NCBI GenBank assembly: GCA_946122785.1
Contig: CAMGYJ010000006.1
Location: 34,058,066-34,122,065 of the forward strand
Reading direction: 5' to 3'
Length of the DNA: 64,000 nucleotides
Origin: Linum tenue
Lineage: Eukaryota; Streptophyta; Magnoliopsida; Malpighiales; Linaceae
Below, piece after piece: positions 23,572 to 33,929 of the stretch (its first letter is position 1; every line of letters starts with the position of its first letter). Made by a program: the position numbers and the translations under genes. The notes below the pieces were generated by a model. That model searched no databases. It was not told where the DNA came from and saw nothing but the letters and a program-made list of their open reading frames with translations.

Positions 23572-24958
23572 TGACACGCCAAAACACAACACCAAACTGC
23601 GACCAAGTGTAATCGCAGTCCGGGAATGCAGTAACAGGCAAATTATATTATCAACTCGGGGTCTAGATCTACTGCTTACTCCGTGATTCTCTATTATCTA
23701 GCAAACTAATTCGAGTGATTGTTATTTAAAGCAAAATCAGTAAGAAAGCAGTAAACTGTTCGGTTTTCTAAAGCAGGTAAGAGTCACTCGGGAATGAGTC
23801 CCCCTAGCCCCTTAGTTAGGTTCAATTGTAATTCCCTGGGTTGATTTACTGTTGATTAGACTGCGGAAGATCCGACAGTAGCTTGGAATCTCTTAAGCTG
23901 ACCAAGCCCTCTCAGTCTAACTACCCGGCAGACGACTAGTCTTCACAGGGATAGAAAGCTGAAGCAATAAGCACAGAACTCCACTACTGGAATTGAATTC
24001 CAGTACAAAGCAGTAAACTGGCTAACTCTCGTATAGCCAATCTCCTACTATCGAATGAAGAGGCTCTAACAACCTAATCAGATTCTATCTATCTCAGGTT
24101 GCAGCAGAAATTGAGAAAAGCTGATCAGACTCCAATCAATTCAATAAACATGCATCATTCGATTAAAATCAAACAGTAATATCATCCCAAGTCATTACAA
24201 TCAAATCCCTAACACAAGGAACTAGGGTTCTTCATACCCAAGTGAGAGAAAGGTTCTACTCCATAGAGAGAGAAAGGAAAACAGAAATCAGAGTAGTCAT
24301 ACTCATAAAGATGAGGAAAATCTGCTCTGGGATGTCAATCTTCACTCCTAGGGACGTAATCTGGGCTTCAATGATGAGAAATCCACTCCAAAATAGCTCC
24401 TAGGGTTTGTTCTTCGCTCTTTCTCTCTCTAAAACTCTGTTTTTGCTCTAGAAACTCGAATACCTCTTCCTTGGCTCGAATCTGCCTCCAAAAACCCGAC
24501 TCTGGGTGAATTACGGGCTGAATTACGGCCGTAATCACGTCCTGCCCGTAATTCGCACCAAAACGCACGTTTCAATTAAGCTGAAGGAGGAGGAGATACG
24601 CCCGTAATTTCCCAATTACCGCCAGTAATTTGGGAATTACGGTCGTAATTCTTGGAGGTCCTGCCCGTAATTTTAGCACCGAGGGGAAATTCTGGGGAAA
24701 AGGCTCGGCAATTAATTTACAGGCATGCCCTGGCCAATTACGGTCGTAATTTGGCAGGGGCTGCCCGTAATTCTGTTTGTGATTCGCCATCTGACCTCCA
24801 AATGACCCGAAACTTGCGCCTATGCACCTCTTTACTTGCTAGGACCTGAAATACGACAAAACAAGACAACCTAGCGTAAAATAGGCTAAGGAACAATCAA
24901 TTCGAGCCAAAATGGACAAGAAACCCGAGTGAAAACACGTGCAAATACGATGCTATCA
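23572..24958 (-). mobile_element. Element A 3' LTR
   Basis: 1387 bp, TG...CA ended. It shares the landmark passages of the family and contains the ATTACGG palindrome cluster at 24508-24775. Confidence 0.92.
24508..24775 (-). repeat. Nested palindrome cluster in LTR A (3' copy)
   Basis: At 24508-24554 an outer pair GAATTACGGGC/GCCCGTAATTC encloses an inner palindrome ATTACGGCCGTAAT. Further units follow at about 24598-24678 and 24716-24775. Confidence 0.75.
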
Positions 24959-24976
24959 AATTCCCCCACACTTAAC
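24959..24976 (-). promoter_or_regulatory. Polypurine tract of element A
   Basis: On the minus strand 'taagtgtgggggaatt' ends directly at the LTR start. Confidence 0.8.
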
Positions 24977-24977
24977 T

Positions 24978-24999
24978 GTTTGCTTGTCCCCAAGCAAAC
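24978..24999 (-). other. GGGA-loop hairpin before polypurine tract (A)
   Basis: GTTTGCTTG and CAAGCAAAC pair around GGGA (minus strand), in the same position as in D and C. Confidence 0.7.
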
Positions 25000-26515
25000 C
25001 AAGTACTACACAAGGTAAGCTCACATATTTCAGTCAACCAACATTGGGGACAAGTCATAAAGGCACAGAACACGTGAATCAAACTGGTTTTCAAACATAA
25101 ACACATGAACAACTTTAATAGCAACCTGGACAACCACCACAAAGGACATTCGAGTGAAGCAAAATCGAGCAACGAAAAAGTTTCCCTTTTGTTCACCAAC
25201 CAACCCAGACTTGACTCAACCACTCACTCAAAACAGTCAACTCATGCATCCAACTAAAGACATCAGAATAGAGACCGAGCAATCTAGGTCCTCACCGGGG
25301 TACAAGAGTATATAGAATATGAAAATGAATCACTCACTCTCGACCAGTGGGGTCAGGACAATTTAATGCGAAAAATGCGCATGCTATTTCTCTCAATCCC
25401 TAACATCTCTTCACCATGATGGCAGCCTCTAAATGCTAGAGTTCACATACATAATGTCATCACTAACTAATCAGGAGGTCTTAGACACAGGTTCAAATGA
25501 CTGGCTAGGGTCTTGGACATGGGGAAAAGGCCTTTTAGGTGGTGGAAGCATTCATAGCACAAGGTTCCACATTTCCAAATCCACACAATCACAGTCAAAC
25601 AAACCGGTATTTCCTTTCTACTATTCTGCAATACTCAACATCTCAAGAGCACAAGAGCGAAGGAGGCATAAACATCAGCATTTCCAAGCCAGACTGCTAA
25701 GAAACACTACTTAATGGGCATTACTCAGATTTTTGGTAGTGGCTCTCTTTTGCTTTCAATTTTTCTTTGTTTTTCTTTCATTTTTCTTTTCATTTCTTAA
25801 GAGAGCCACCACATTCTGCACATATTTCAAACATCTGCCCAACTTTTAAGCACTACCTCCAACACTCACATAAACTTTAGCAGAAACAGCAGAGAATATG
25901 TAACAACCACTGTGGAACCTTCTAAAAGATGCAACAAGGGTGATTTTTTCGTTATAGACCAAAAGAAAGGATAACACACGGCTCAAAGGGGCTGACTAGG
26001 GGATATGACACATCAGGACAGTCAGTTTTGGGCGTGGGCTAATCCTATGCCCCCATCATCTTAGCTAATGACAACGTGAATGCTACACATCATGGAAGAG
26101 GGATCTATCGCACAAGAAAGAAACGAGCAGGCTCAAATCTCACATGGCTACCTATATGCTCTATCTCACATTCTGATACCCTGAACTAGATGCATAAACG
26201 ACTGTCAAGAACAAGTGATCAGATCAAGTCACAGTTGGTAAGCAAACAGTTGAAAAACTGAACCCCTACATCGTTCTACTGCACATCTCAGCCCTCATCA
26301 TAGGTTGTCCTAGTCACCAACAAGTTGTCATGCATTAATCCGAAAACCGTTCAATTCATCAATCAAAACATAGTGCCAATATGATCAAACAGCAGTACTT
26401 GGAGCCCTCAAATCGTAAGATTCGGACAGCGGACTAGGCTCCAAGCACCCATATATACGTTCCAATAAATACAAAGAACCCCCCCACACTTAAATGCGAC
26501 AGTGTCCTCAATGGA
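25000..26515 (-). mobile_element. Athila-type 3' untranslated module of element A
   Basis: Non-coding sequence collinear with 7545-8609 and 60490-61985. On the minus strand it starts with the 'attgaggacactgtcgcatttaag' block and G tract (about 26515-26480), then the bulged hairpin (26445-26398), the 'attcacgttgtcatta' landmark near 26075, and ends at the GGGA hairpin. Confidence 0.7.
26398..26445 (-). other. Conserved bulged hairpin, copy H2
   Basis: Outer stem CTTGGAGCC/GGCTCCAAG with the 5' bulge starting TAGTCCGCTGTC. The inner stem CGAATC/GATTTG (one G-U pair) differs in sequence from the CAAATTT stems elsewhere but keeps pairing. Confidence 0.75.
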
Positions 26516-26795
26516 GCCAAGGGAAAGGGAACAATGTTACCGTGAAACAGTGGTCAGGAACGTTGACTGGATGGCGGAACAGTCAAAAGCAGAGGACTGG
26601 AAAAGGACCAGTCCGATGGGCACAGAGCTAGAACCAACAGAACACACACATTGGGTGAAATAAACCATAGTTCCAAGTCAACAATCCACACAAAGGGAAC
26701 AAGAAATAAAATCAAACACAATCCGGAGTCTAAATCTGGAAAGATAGACAAAAACCAAGCCCCAACTCGATGGGCGGGCAAAATCAGATCACAGC

Positions 26796-28050
26796 TCGTC
26801 GCCTCCATCGCCAGTGGGAGGCGGGTAGTAGTCTTCATGCCCCGGGGACGCCTCCCAAGGGTAGCTCACAGCAGCAGGATCCATGTTCCAGTAGCTCATC
26901 ATGTAATGCTGAGCTGAAATGATGCGGCGGTGACCATCGCGCTCACGGTCGAGGCGGGCGTTGATTTGCTCCTAGCCAGCAAGGATCTGCTCGTTCTGGC
27001 GGAAAAGGGCTGCCAGCTGCTCAGCAATGTAGGTGGTGGGTGCCGCAGCAGACGGGCCGGCAGCGGAAGTGGAGTCGCCAGGTGCAGAGGGGGTGGGCCG
27101 AGTCCTCGTCCGACGAGTGGTCCGACGGGCTGCAGCATCACTCGCCTCGGGGAGCTCCTCACCCTCTGGTGCACGAGGAACAGGGCGAGGAAGGCCCCGG
27201 ATCCAGGTCACGTTCCCGTCGCGCTCCAGTATCAGCTGGCGCCGGAGGGTCTCCCTGGAGAATGGCATCGCCTCCTCGACGAGAGTGAATCCGGAGAGGT
27301 CGATGTTGTAGTACCGTGCCAGGGCAGTGACCACCGGCCCACACGCCAGGGGTCGATTACACCGTTTATGCTTGGCAACGGTCCTGGCGATGAGAGAGGA
27401 CAGATGGAGGTTGTCCACCTCGTGGCTCATGGAGTGCAGGCAATGCAGGGTGCGGAGCTGAAGATGAGTGGTGGAGCCCTCGCTGGGGGTGTAGGATTTC
27501 CCCAACAGCTGGTTGATGATGCGCCACTCTAGTCGCAGCTGAGTGGCCGTGGTGTGGCCCGGTGTGAAAACTGCTCCTGCAAACTCCAGGAGGCAGATCC
27601 TCTCGAAGAACTGCTGGTCCCAAAAGATGGGACTGTCGGGCTCCTCGATGGCCAGGTGACAGGGGAATGGTGGAAGGAGCCCCAGTGCCGACAAGAGTCG
27701 TCATAGCTCAGGGAGTAGAACTCCCCTCCGAGTCGGAACTGGATGGCATTGCCGTGCGAGCTCGCGTGGGTCCGGAAGTGCTCGAAGGTGGTTTAGAACT
27801 CCCAGAGGAGCTCCTGATAAACCGGCTCGGCAAGGCAGAGGAGGCGGCGCCAAGAGAAGGCGCAGATGGCCGCCTCCATTGCCTCGCGAGCACCCAGCTC
27901 TTCGAAGACCCTCCAGTCGAGGTAGTGGTGAGGAACGACTTTGCGGCGTCGGATGTCCCGCAAAGTCTTCCTCTGGTCGGCGTCGAGCAGGTTCAAGAAC
28001 GTGTTCATTTTCCTGCAGCCACAAAACAGCATAAACCCAACAACATACAT
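26796..28050 (-). pseudogene. Athila-type ORF1 remnant
   Basis: Three minus-strand frames together encode a protein like the ORF1 of Athila elements. 28050-27793 has MNTFLNLLDADQRKTLRDI, then a WRVFEELGAREAMEAAI segment ending in LLWEF at a TAG. The next stretch in that frame reads 'IQFRLGGEFYSLSYDD', a motif of this family. A 240-codon frame (27694-26972) continues through 'WRIINQLLGKSY', HSMSHEVDNLHLSSLIAR and FTLVEEAMPFSRETLRRQL to a Ser/Thr/Pro-rich linker. After another TAG, 'DGHRRIISAQHYMMSYWNMD' ends near 26796. The biochemical role of Athila ORF1 is not established. Nonsense codons and at least one frameshift make this copy defective. The same protein occurs at 46130-47889 and, as a tail, at 60060-60260. 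Confidence 0.6.
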
Positions 28051-28086
28051 GGAAATTCGTCAATGGTGAGGTCACAATCACCCTCA

Positions 28087-28133
28087 CCCGGGGCCCTCGA
28101 ATCATAAATTCGGACAGTGGACTAGGCCCCGAG
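28087..28133 (-). other. Conserved bulged hairpin, copy H3
   Basis: Outer stem uses CGGGGCC/GGCCCCG instead of TTGGAGCC/GGCTCCAA, so several pairs changed on both sides. The bulge TAGTCCACTGTC is kept. The inner stem is CGAAT/ATTCG. It lies just upstream of the ORF1 start rather than in a 3' tail. Confidence 0.75.
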
Positions 28134-28219
28134 AAAGGAAAAGCATTCACAACCAATCAGAATCATTCACCATTCACAACCAATCAGAATCATTCACCAT
28201 TCACAGAAACTCAACCGCA

Positions 28220-28266
28220 CTTGGAGCCCTCGGATTATAAACCCGGACAGCAAATTAGGCTCCAAG
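28220..28266 (-). other. Conserved bulged hairpin, copy H4
   Basis: Outer stem CTTGGAGCC/GGCTCCAAG, bulge starting TAATTTGCTGTC. The inner stem CGGGTT/AATCCG is a compensated variant. Second copy in the ORF1 leader. Confidence 0.75.
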
Positions 28267-28910
28267 CGGGACAATCACAACTCATATTACTCGGTAGGCC
28301 AACCGAAAGATGAACAAACAAAGCAAGCAACAATGGAGGCCTACCGAATTAATTCAAGCACAAACCAATTCCCGAAATTCCTCACTAAACCCACAATATC
28401 AATCCTCCACAAATGACAAGTAAAAGTATAGAAGCAAACCTGGAGGCACAAGAGGATATCGTGGGGAAAGTGAGGGAAGACCGAGAGACCACAAAAATCG
28501 CCGGGAGGCTCGCCGGAGTTTCGTTGTCGGCGACTTCACCGGAGCCAAACTGACCCAAAACGTTGGGGAATGAAGCCCCAAGCACCAGGAACTCGGTGGT
28601 GGTCGCGGTTTCTCGATCGGAGGTCCGAGGAGGGAGATCGGGCCGGAGGAACACCGAAGGGTCGCGGTTTTTCGGCGATCCAAACCACCACGAAACTCGA
28701 CCCCACTGGTATAGACTTGTGGGCGTCGACGAGAGGAGCACGGGGGTGGTCTCGGAATTTAATTTGGACCTCCGGTGAGCGAGATATGGCCTGAAAACCA
28801 CCGGAGAAGAGAGTGGTTCGAGTTTCCGGTGAGAGGAGAGAGAAACTGACCAGAAAAAATGAAGGAGAGAGAGAGGAAAGTCTCGGCCGCCACTTTTTAA
28901 ACGAGGATCG
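28267..28910 (-). other. Leader or LTR-derived sequence before ORF1 in element A
   Basis: A 198-codon frame (28385-28981) exists but lacks any recognisable domain and overlaps palindrome sequence, so it is not called as a gene. The composition (many TCCGG/CCGGA words) suggests LTR or leader origin. Confidence 0.35.
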
Positions 28911-29160
28911 GGGGGAATTACGGGCAGGATTACGGCCGTAATTCCCCCTGGCCTTGCCCGTAATTTCATGGCCGAGTGCACTCTGCCCCTTCTGGGCGAA
29001 TTACGGGCAGGGGTAGTAAGAATTACGACCGTAATTCTTCCCCCCTTGCCCGTAATTTTACTGCCGAGGCAGTTTTGCTGTTCTGAATTAATTACGGGCA
29101 GGGGGTAGATGGATTACGACCGTAATTACTCCCCCCATGCCCGTAATTTTACTGCCGAGG
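28911..29160 (-). repeat. Three tandem nested palindromes inside element A
   Basis: Units at about 28914-28968, 28997-29063 and 29086-29153 each have an outer pair AATTACGGGCA/TGCCCGTAATT and an inner palindrome with core ATTACGRCCGTAAT; the second and third also have paired G/C runs between inner and outer arms. The sequence 'ttactgccgagg' follows units two and three. They match the LTR palindromes and suggest an internal LTR remnant. Confidence 0.75.
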
Positions 29161-29420
29161 GCCCTTTGTCTCCTGTTTTTGAGCTGCAAATTCAAACATC
29201 CAAACCCAAACGTGCCCCGGTTCAAAAAAATACACCACCATAGACCAAAATAGACCATCCGGGGCACAAGAAAAATTCCAGAAAGACTCCAGACAGACTC
29301 AATGACTCGAAAACGACAAAAATTAAAAAGGAGAAAAAAGATAGAAATGCAAACCGAGGTGGGGTTGCCTCCCCACAAGCGCTTCTTTACCGTCTTTTAG
29401 CTGGACGCCAGTATGGATGC
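29161..29420 (-). other. Non-coding stretch after the protease ORF
   Basis: On the minus strand it begins with 'aaagacggtaaagaagcgcttgt' (29401-29379) and 'ggaggcaaccccacc', the conserved motif after the last ORF of these elements. No gene is seen. Confidence 0.5.
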
Positions 29421-30164
29421 TCAGGGAAGTGTAGGATCAGGTGCCTTCAAGAGCGGATCCACATCGCTCTTGAGGTACAGCTTCAAATGGTGGCCATGCA
29501 CGCGACGAATGTGGCCACCTGCATTTGCCAGCTCGACCTGGCCATCCGGCAAGATGCAAGCGAGTGAATACTCGGATGGCCAAGGTGGGGGCGGGACCAG
29601 CTCGTAGTGGTCTTCGACGCTCTTTCGAGCAGGCTTAGCTGCCTGCAGTTTCGGCCGCCACTCCTCCTTGATCTGTTCTTTTGATGACGGAGTGGTCCGG
29701 AGTGGCGGCGAAGGTGTGGGAGGCGGGTCCTGCAAAATAGGCAGCACAGAAGAATACACGACAGACTCGTGCTCCTGGTGAGATACAACATGCAGAGGTA
29801 ACGAAGCAGGTATAGTGTTAGCAACTGAAAACGTTATTCGCTCCTCGCCATTCCTCAAAACTAAGGTCCCATCATGCACATCTATGAGAGCCTTGGCGGT
29901 GGCCAGGAAAGGCCTTCCCAGTATAAGAGGCACTTCTGTGTCCTCATTGATGTCCAGGATAACAAAATCCACAGGATATGTGAATTTGCCAACCTTAACC
30001 AGAAGGTCTTCCACTATGCCCCTAGGATGCACTACAGATCTGTCAGCTAATTGAAGGGTCATCCTAGTAGCACGGGGTTCGCCTAGGCCTAGTTTCCTGA
30101 ACAATTGATATGGCATAACATTGATACTAGCACCTAAATCCGCCAAGGACTTCTCTACATGCAA
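29421..30164 (-). CDS. Retroelement aspartic protease with integrase-like tail (element A)
   Basis: A 247-codon open frame. The protease active-site region is LADLGASINVMP (about residues 7-18); DLGA in place of DTGA/DSGA is usual in Athila-type proteases. The flap/beta region FVILDINEDTEVPLILGRPF and FLATAKALIDV follow. After about residue 160 a Pro-rich linker leads to WPSEYSLACILPDGQVEL and RRVHGHHLKLYLK, which resemble the integrase C-terminal end ('G-x-x-VE-x ... VNGHRLKxYL') of complete Athila elements. RT, RNase H and the integrase core are absent between them. The frame is the same as gag upstream, separated only by two TAG codons at about 30246 and 30237, so the true product may be part of a gag-pro polyprotein. 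The ATG at 30164 is just the first Met after those stops. Confidence 0.75.
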   Translation of the reverse strand: MHVEKSLADLGASINVMPYQLFRKLGLGEPRATRMTLQLADRSVVHPRGIVEDLLVKVGKFTYPVDFVILDINEDTEVPLILGRPFLATAKALIDVHDGTLVLRNGEERITFSVANTIPASLPLHVVSHQEHESVVYSSVLPILQDPPPTPSPPLRTTPSSKEQIKEEWRPKLQAAKPARKSVEDHYELVPPPPWPSEYSLACILPDGQVELANAGGHIRRVHGHHLKLYLKSDVDPLLKAPDPTLP

Positions 30165-30248
30165 TTTATCAATAGAGCACGGGATAGTAAAACTACCTGG
30201 GTCCTTTTTCTTCTGCGGAAGCTTGTTCTGCAGAATAGCCTAGTACTC

Positions 30249-32192
30249 CTAGCTGAGCTCCACAGTGGCCAGCTCACTCAACTTCTGCTTCTTTGAGAGA
30301 AGCTCTTTCAGAAACTTCGCATACTTCGGCATTTTCGATAGTGCCTCCAGGAAGGGCACTTGGACATTCAGCTTCTTAAGCATAGCCATGAAGTTTTCGA
30401 ACTCTGCCTCCAGCCTATCTCTGTGCAACCGAGTAGGGAAGGGGAGTTTAGGGATATACTCCTTCACTATTGGTTGCGGTTTAGGTGCAGGCACCTCAAC
30501 CTCCTTCTCTACTTCTTGTTCAACCGCTGGAGACGCTAAAGCAGGGCTCTCTCTCTCCGGTTCCCGAGCAGGGGGATCAACAGTCATCTTGCCACTCCTG
30601 GTCATGATGGCATTGCAGCGCTCATCCGGGGTCGGCGGGTGAGGGATGGTCTGCCCGGGTAGAGTACCAGGAGCCCTTTGAGCCACTACCTGGGCCACGC
30701 TCCCCAGCTGGGTCTGGATATCCTGCAAAACAGCCTGTGTGTTCCTCTGACCAGCTTCAAGAGCCAAGAATTTACCCGAAGCCTTCTCCATGAACTGCTC
30801 AATAGTGTTGAATTTCTGAGCACTAGAACTGGCGAGAGAACCCACCAAGTCCCGCAGTTCGGCTATCTGATCATTCTGCACTGGGAGAGCAGGGGTTGCA
30901 CCTGGCTGCTGGAAAGGTCGCGGTTGTGATTGAGCAGCATGCCCCTGCATGGGCTGATAAAGAGACTGTTGCTGCTGCTGGAATTTCCCCTGTCTGGGCT
31001 GATATGGTGGCCTCTGGAAGCCCGGTGGTCCCTGGGGGACTGGTGGTCTGGGATTTGCCCCACCCCAGGAGAAGTTAGGATGCTGGCGCCACCCCTCATT
31101 GTACGTGTTGCTGTAGGGGTCATTGCGCCTGACGTTATTAATGAAGTTCACCTGCTCCTGGGGTGTGGTTGATTCCTTCATCGCCTGGCAGTCTTCCACC
31201 GTGTGATGGGTGCTTTCGCACCAGTGGCAGAGCATCGCCTGCTGCGGTCCGGTCCCTGGAATCATCCCGGAACGATCGATAGCTGAAACCAGCTTCGATA
31301 GTACCTGCATCAAATCAGAGGGATGGGCTCCCACAGAATGTACACCTCGGCTGGGTGCTCTCCGCGATCTCCTGGCAGTGCCCCAATCGTACCCATTCTC
31401 CGCCATCTCTTCAAAGAGTTGATTCAGCTGTGGCGGGGTTTTGGTCAGCATGTTCCCGCCACAAACCGAATCAATCAGCTGCTTGTCCTCCGGGAAGAGG
31501 GCGTGATAGAATGTGCCCACCTTGAATGCATCGTTGAAACCATGGTTGGGACACCTGAGGAAAAGACTGTTGTACCTCTCCCATGCATCCCTAATGGTCT
31601 CATCCTCATCCTGAGCAAAATGTGTAATTTGCTTCTGCAGGTCAGCTGTCTTGGATGGAGGATGGTAGCGGGTGAGGAACTTGTCCGCCAGGTTGGCGAA
31701 TGTGGTGATAGAGCCCGGAGGTCGAGTGTCTAGCCACTCCTTGGCTTGCCCCTCCAGAGTGAATGGGAAGTACCTCAGCTGGATGGCATCTGCTGGTACC
31801 CCATTGATCTTGATTCCATCGATGAGCTCGTGGAATCGCCTGAGATGTGATCGAGGGCACTCTCCCTCCTTACCACGGAACACCACTGAACCGCGCAACA
31901 TAGTGATTACTGAGGTGCTCACCTCAAAGTTGTTGGCTGGGACATGAGGATGTTGAATGGGTGACCTCATGTCTGCAGCCCTAGCGGTCCAGTAGGATCC
32001 CATGGTATGCTCCTCGGGGATCACAGCACGGTTCTCTGGATCACCCATCTCTTCTTCCTCTTCTTCTAAATGCAGCTGTGTTAGCGCCTCTTCCGCAACC
32101 AGTCGCGCCTTTAGAGCCCGCTTGAAGTTCCTGCAAGTTCGTTCAAGCTCCTGGTCTAATGGTAGTAGTTCTCCCGACTGGCTACGGGTCAT
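30249..32192 (-). CDS. Gag polyprotein (element A)
   Basis: A 647-codon intact frame starting MTRSQSGELLPLDQELERTC, the same start as element C's gag at 54370, which supports this ATG. The capsid-like retrotransposon gag domain spans roughly residues 80-270 (SHLRRFHELIDGIKINGVP, FPFTLEGQAKEWLD, FLTRYHPPSKTADLQ, AWERYNSLFLRCPNHGF). One zinc-knuckle-like CCHC box CHWCESTHHTVEDC sits at about 330, with spacing C-x2-C-x4-H-x4-C. A Gln/Pro-rich stretch (about 400-450) and a helical region follow. The C-terminal part FPTRLHRDRLEAEFENFMAM and VPFLEALSKMPKYAKFLKEL is the standard linker before protease. The gene assembles the virus-like particle. Stop TAG, then in-frame protease. Confidence 0.88.
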   Translation of the reverse strand: MTRSQSGELLPLDQELERTCRNFKRALKARLVAEEALTQLHLEEEEEEMGDPENRAVIPEEHTMGSYWTARAADMRSPIQHPHVPANNFEVSTSVITMLRGSVVFRGKEGECPRSHLRRFHELIDGIKINGVPADAIQLRYFPFTLEGQAKEWLDTRPPGSITTFANLADKFLTRYHPPSKTADLQKQITHFAQDEDETIRDAWERYNSLFLRCPNHGFNDAFKVGTFYHALFPEDKQLIDSVCGGNMLTKTPPQLNQLFEEMAENGYDWGTARRSRRAPSRGVHSVGAHPSDLMQVLSKLVSAIDRSGMIPGTGPQQAMLCHWCESTHHTVEDCQAMKESTTPQEQVNFINNVRRNDPYSNTYNEGWRQHPNFSWGGANPRPPVPQGPPGFQRPPYQPRQGKFQQQQQSLYQPMQGHAAQSQPRPFQQPGATPALPVQNDQIAELRDLVGSLASSSAQKFNTIEQFMEKASGKFLALEAGQRNTQAVLQDIQTQLGSVAQVVAQRAPGTLPGQTIPHPPTPDERCNAIMTRSGKMTVDPPAREPERESPALASPAVEQEVEKEVEVPAPKPQPIVKEYIPKLPFPTRLHRDRLEAEFENFMAMLKKLNVQVPFLEALSKMPKYAKFLKELLSKKQKLSELATVELS

Positions 32193-32269
32193 GCACTACC
32201 TGCACACAATCAGCAGAAGCAACCCGTGAAGGCACACAGGTGGAAGAGATAAAATGCAGTAAATAATTC

Positions 32270-32885
32270 GCTCTCTCTCTCTAGGGTTCGCCCCTTGGGT
32301 GTTTGGGAACCAAAACCCAGCTCTCCCTTTCCTTTGACTCGAATCTGCCTCAAAAACCCGATTCTGGGCGAATTACGGGCTGAATTACGGTCTTAATTCT
32401 TCCATTCCCGTATTTTGCCCAAAACATGCGTTTTGGTTAAGTTTCAGCGCACCCAAAGCTCCTCTCGGCAGTGAAATTACGGGCATGGGAGGGGAAATTA
32501 CGGTCGTAATTCTCCTGCCCGTAATTCTTCCTCCGCTCCTGTTCAAAGCTTCGTTTCTCCCTCGTCCGGACTCCAAATCAGTCGCTGTTTGAACCCAGAC
32601 TCTCGTAGTCTCATCCTCTTTCTTTTCATGACAAGCTTGCATGATTATTTGTCCATAAAGTGAGGTAGAAATCCATTCTTCTTCAGGTCATGCCCGAGTT
32701 TCTTCTCCCTAATCGCCAATTGATCTCTGATTGACTTGAAACTTGCGCCTATACTTCACTTTATGTGCTAGGGCCTGAAATGTGACAAAGGAACACAACC
32801 TAGCGTAAAATAGGCCAATGAAGCGATAGTGCAAGCTTAAACGATCAAGAAACAAAGGGGAAAACATGTGCAAATATCGAGTCAT
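32270..32885 (-). mobile_element. Internal LTR fragment in element A
   Basis: On the minus strand TGATGACTCGATATTTGCACATG follows a complete polypurine tract (32904-32886) and shows the early LTR landmarks, including a palindrome cluster (about 32363-32530), but breaks off near 'ctctctctctctagggttcg' and joins gag leader sequence without a primer site. It is a truncated LTR that once ended another element. Confidence 0.65.
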
Positions 32886-32906
32886 CAAATCCCCCCACAC
32901 TTAACT

Positions 32907-32928
32907 GTTTGCTTGTCCCCAAGCAAAC
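32907..32928 (-). other. GGGA-loop hairpin, internal copy in element A
   Basis: Perfect GTTTGCTTG/CAAGCAAAC stem around GGGA, next to the internal polypurine tract. Confidence 0.7.
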
Positions 32929-33881
32929 CTAACTCAAACCAATGCAGCTCTCTAGACCTCTATAGCAACAAACAACTCCGATCATCGGTAGAGGATTTCC
33001 TAGATCATATAGCAGCTTACGAGGTCAACTGGTCTTCTAAGTCGTCCCCTATCTCTCTCAATGCGAGTACTAGACTCAAGCCAGGATCATGAGAAGAAGT
33101 AGAAGTAAGACAGTCAGTTCATGGACAAAGAGACTCACAACACTCACAACCAAGGACTCGTTGTACCGGGGTGCTCTTTCACTTCATTTCACCGTTGGAA
33201 CCCCTTTTTGCACTTTCATTCACATTTTCCTTGTTTTTTTCTTTCACTTAGTAGGGGTTCCAACTGCAGTCTTTTGCACGGTCGACCCTTATTAGTCGAG
33301 TAAGAGCAATTTCTGTACACCTGGCGCTCGCCAGGGTACTTCTTTTAACTCCTTTTCCTCAACTCGTGTGGAGGTTCAATGAAATTAAGGGGGTCGGAAG
33401 CTCTATCCGTGCCCTTAAAAACACATCCTCAAGTAGGCAAACCGTTCAACGGGTGAAAATTTTACTTGTACTAGAGACAGCTTAGCTTCACCTTGTAGGA
33501 GTACCCCACTAAGGATCACTAAAATCTCTTCCAAAACCCAATTTTGTGCAATGAACGGTGCCACACACGTTGGGCTTACCCCATGTTTAAGATTTAATGA
33601 TTTTGACATGGAGGACCAACTGCATTTCATTATTCATATGAGCACCCTGTTCGATACACGAGTCCATAACACAATCCAAACAGAGTCACCATTACCACAT
33701 GAATTCAACGGTCTTAGCTCCACTAATTCACAAAATCAACTAGCACAACAGAGAGCTAGATAGGAAAAATCTTATACTTCAACATCCTCCATAGTGCTAC
33801 ACTACCTCCCTAGGTTGCACATTACTATAGAGACTGTCAATTCAAAGCATACTGAGGAGGTAATTTGCATGGGAACACGTA

Positions 33882-33929
33882 CTTGGAGCCCTCAAATTTA
33901 AAATTTTGGACAGTGGACTAGGCTCCAAG
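33882..33929 (-). other. Conserved bulged hairpin, copy H5
   Basis: CTTGGAGCC/GGCTCCAAG, bulge TAGTCCACTGTC, inner AAATTTGAG side kept. Confidence 0.75.

Noticed and set aside
26930..27532. 200-codon plus-strand frame opposite ORF1
   Set aside because: It is the antisense shadow of the Athila-type ORF1, which carries the recognisable motifs.
28385..28981. 198-codon minus-strand frame inside element A
   Set aside because: It overlaps the palindrome repeats and has no family match; probably a chance frame in LTR-derived sequence.
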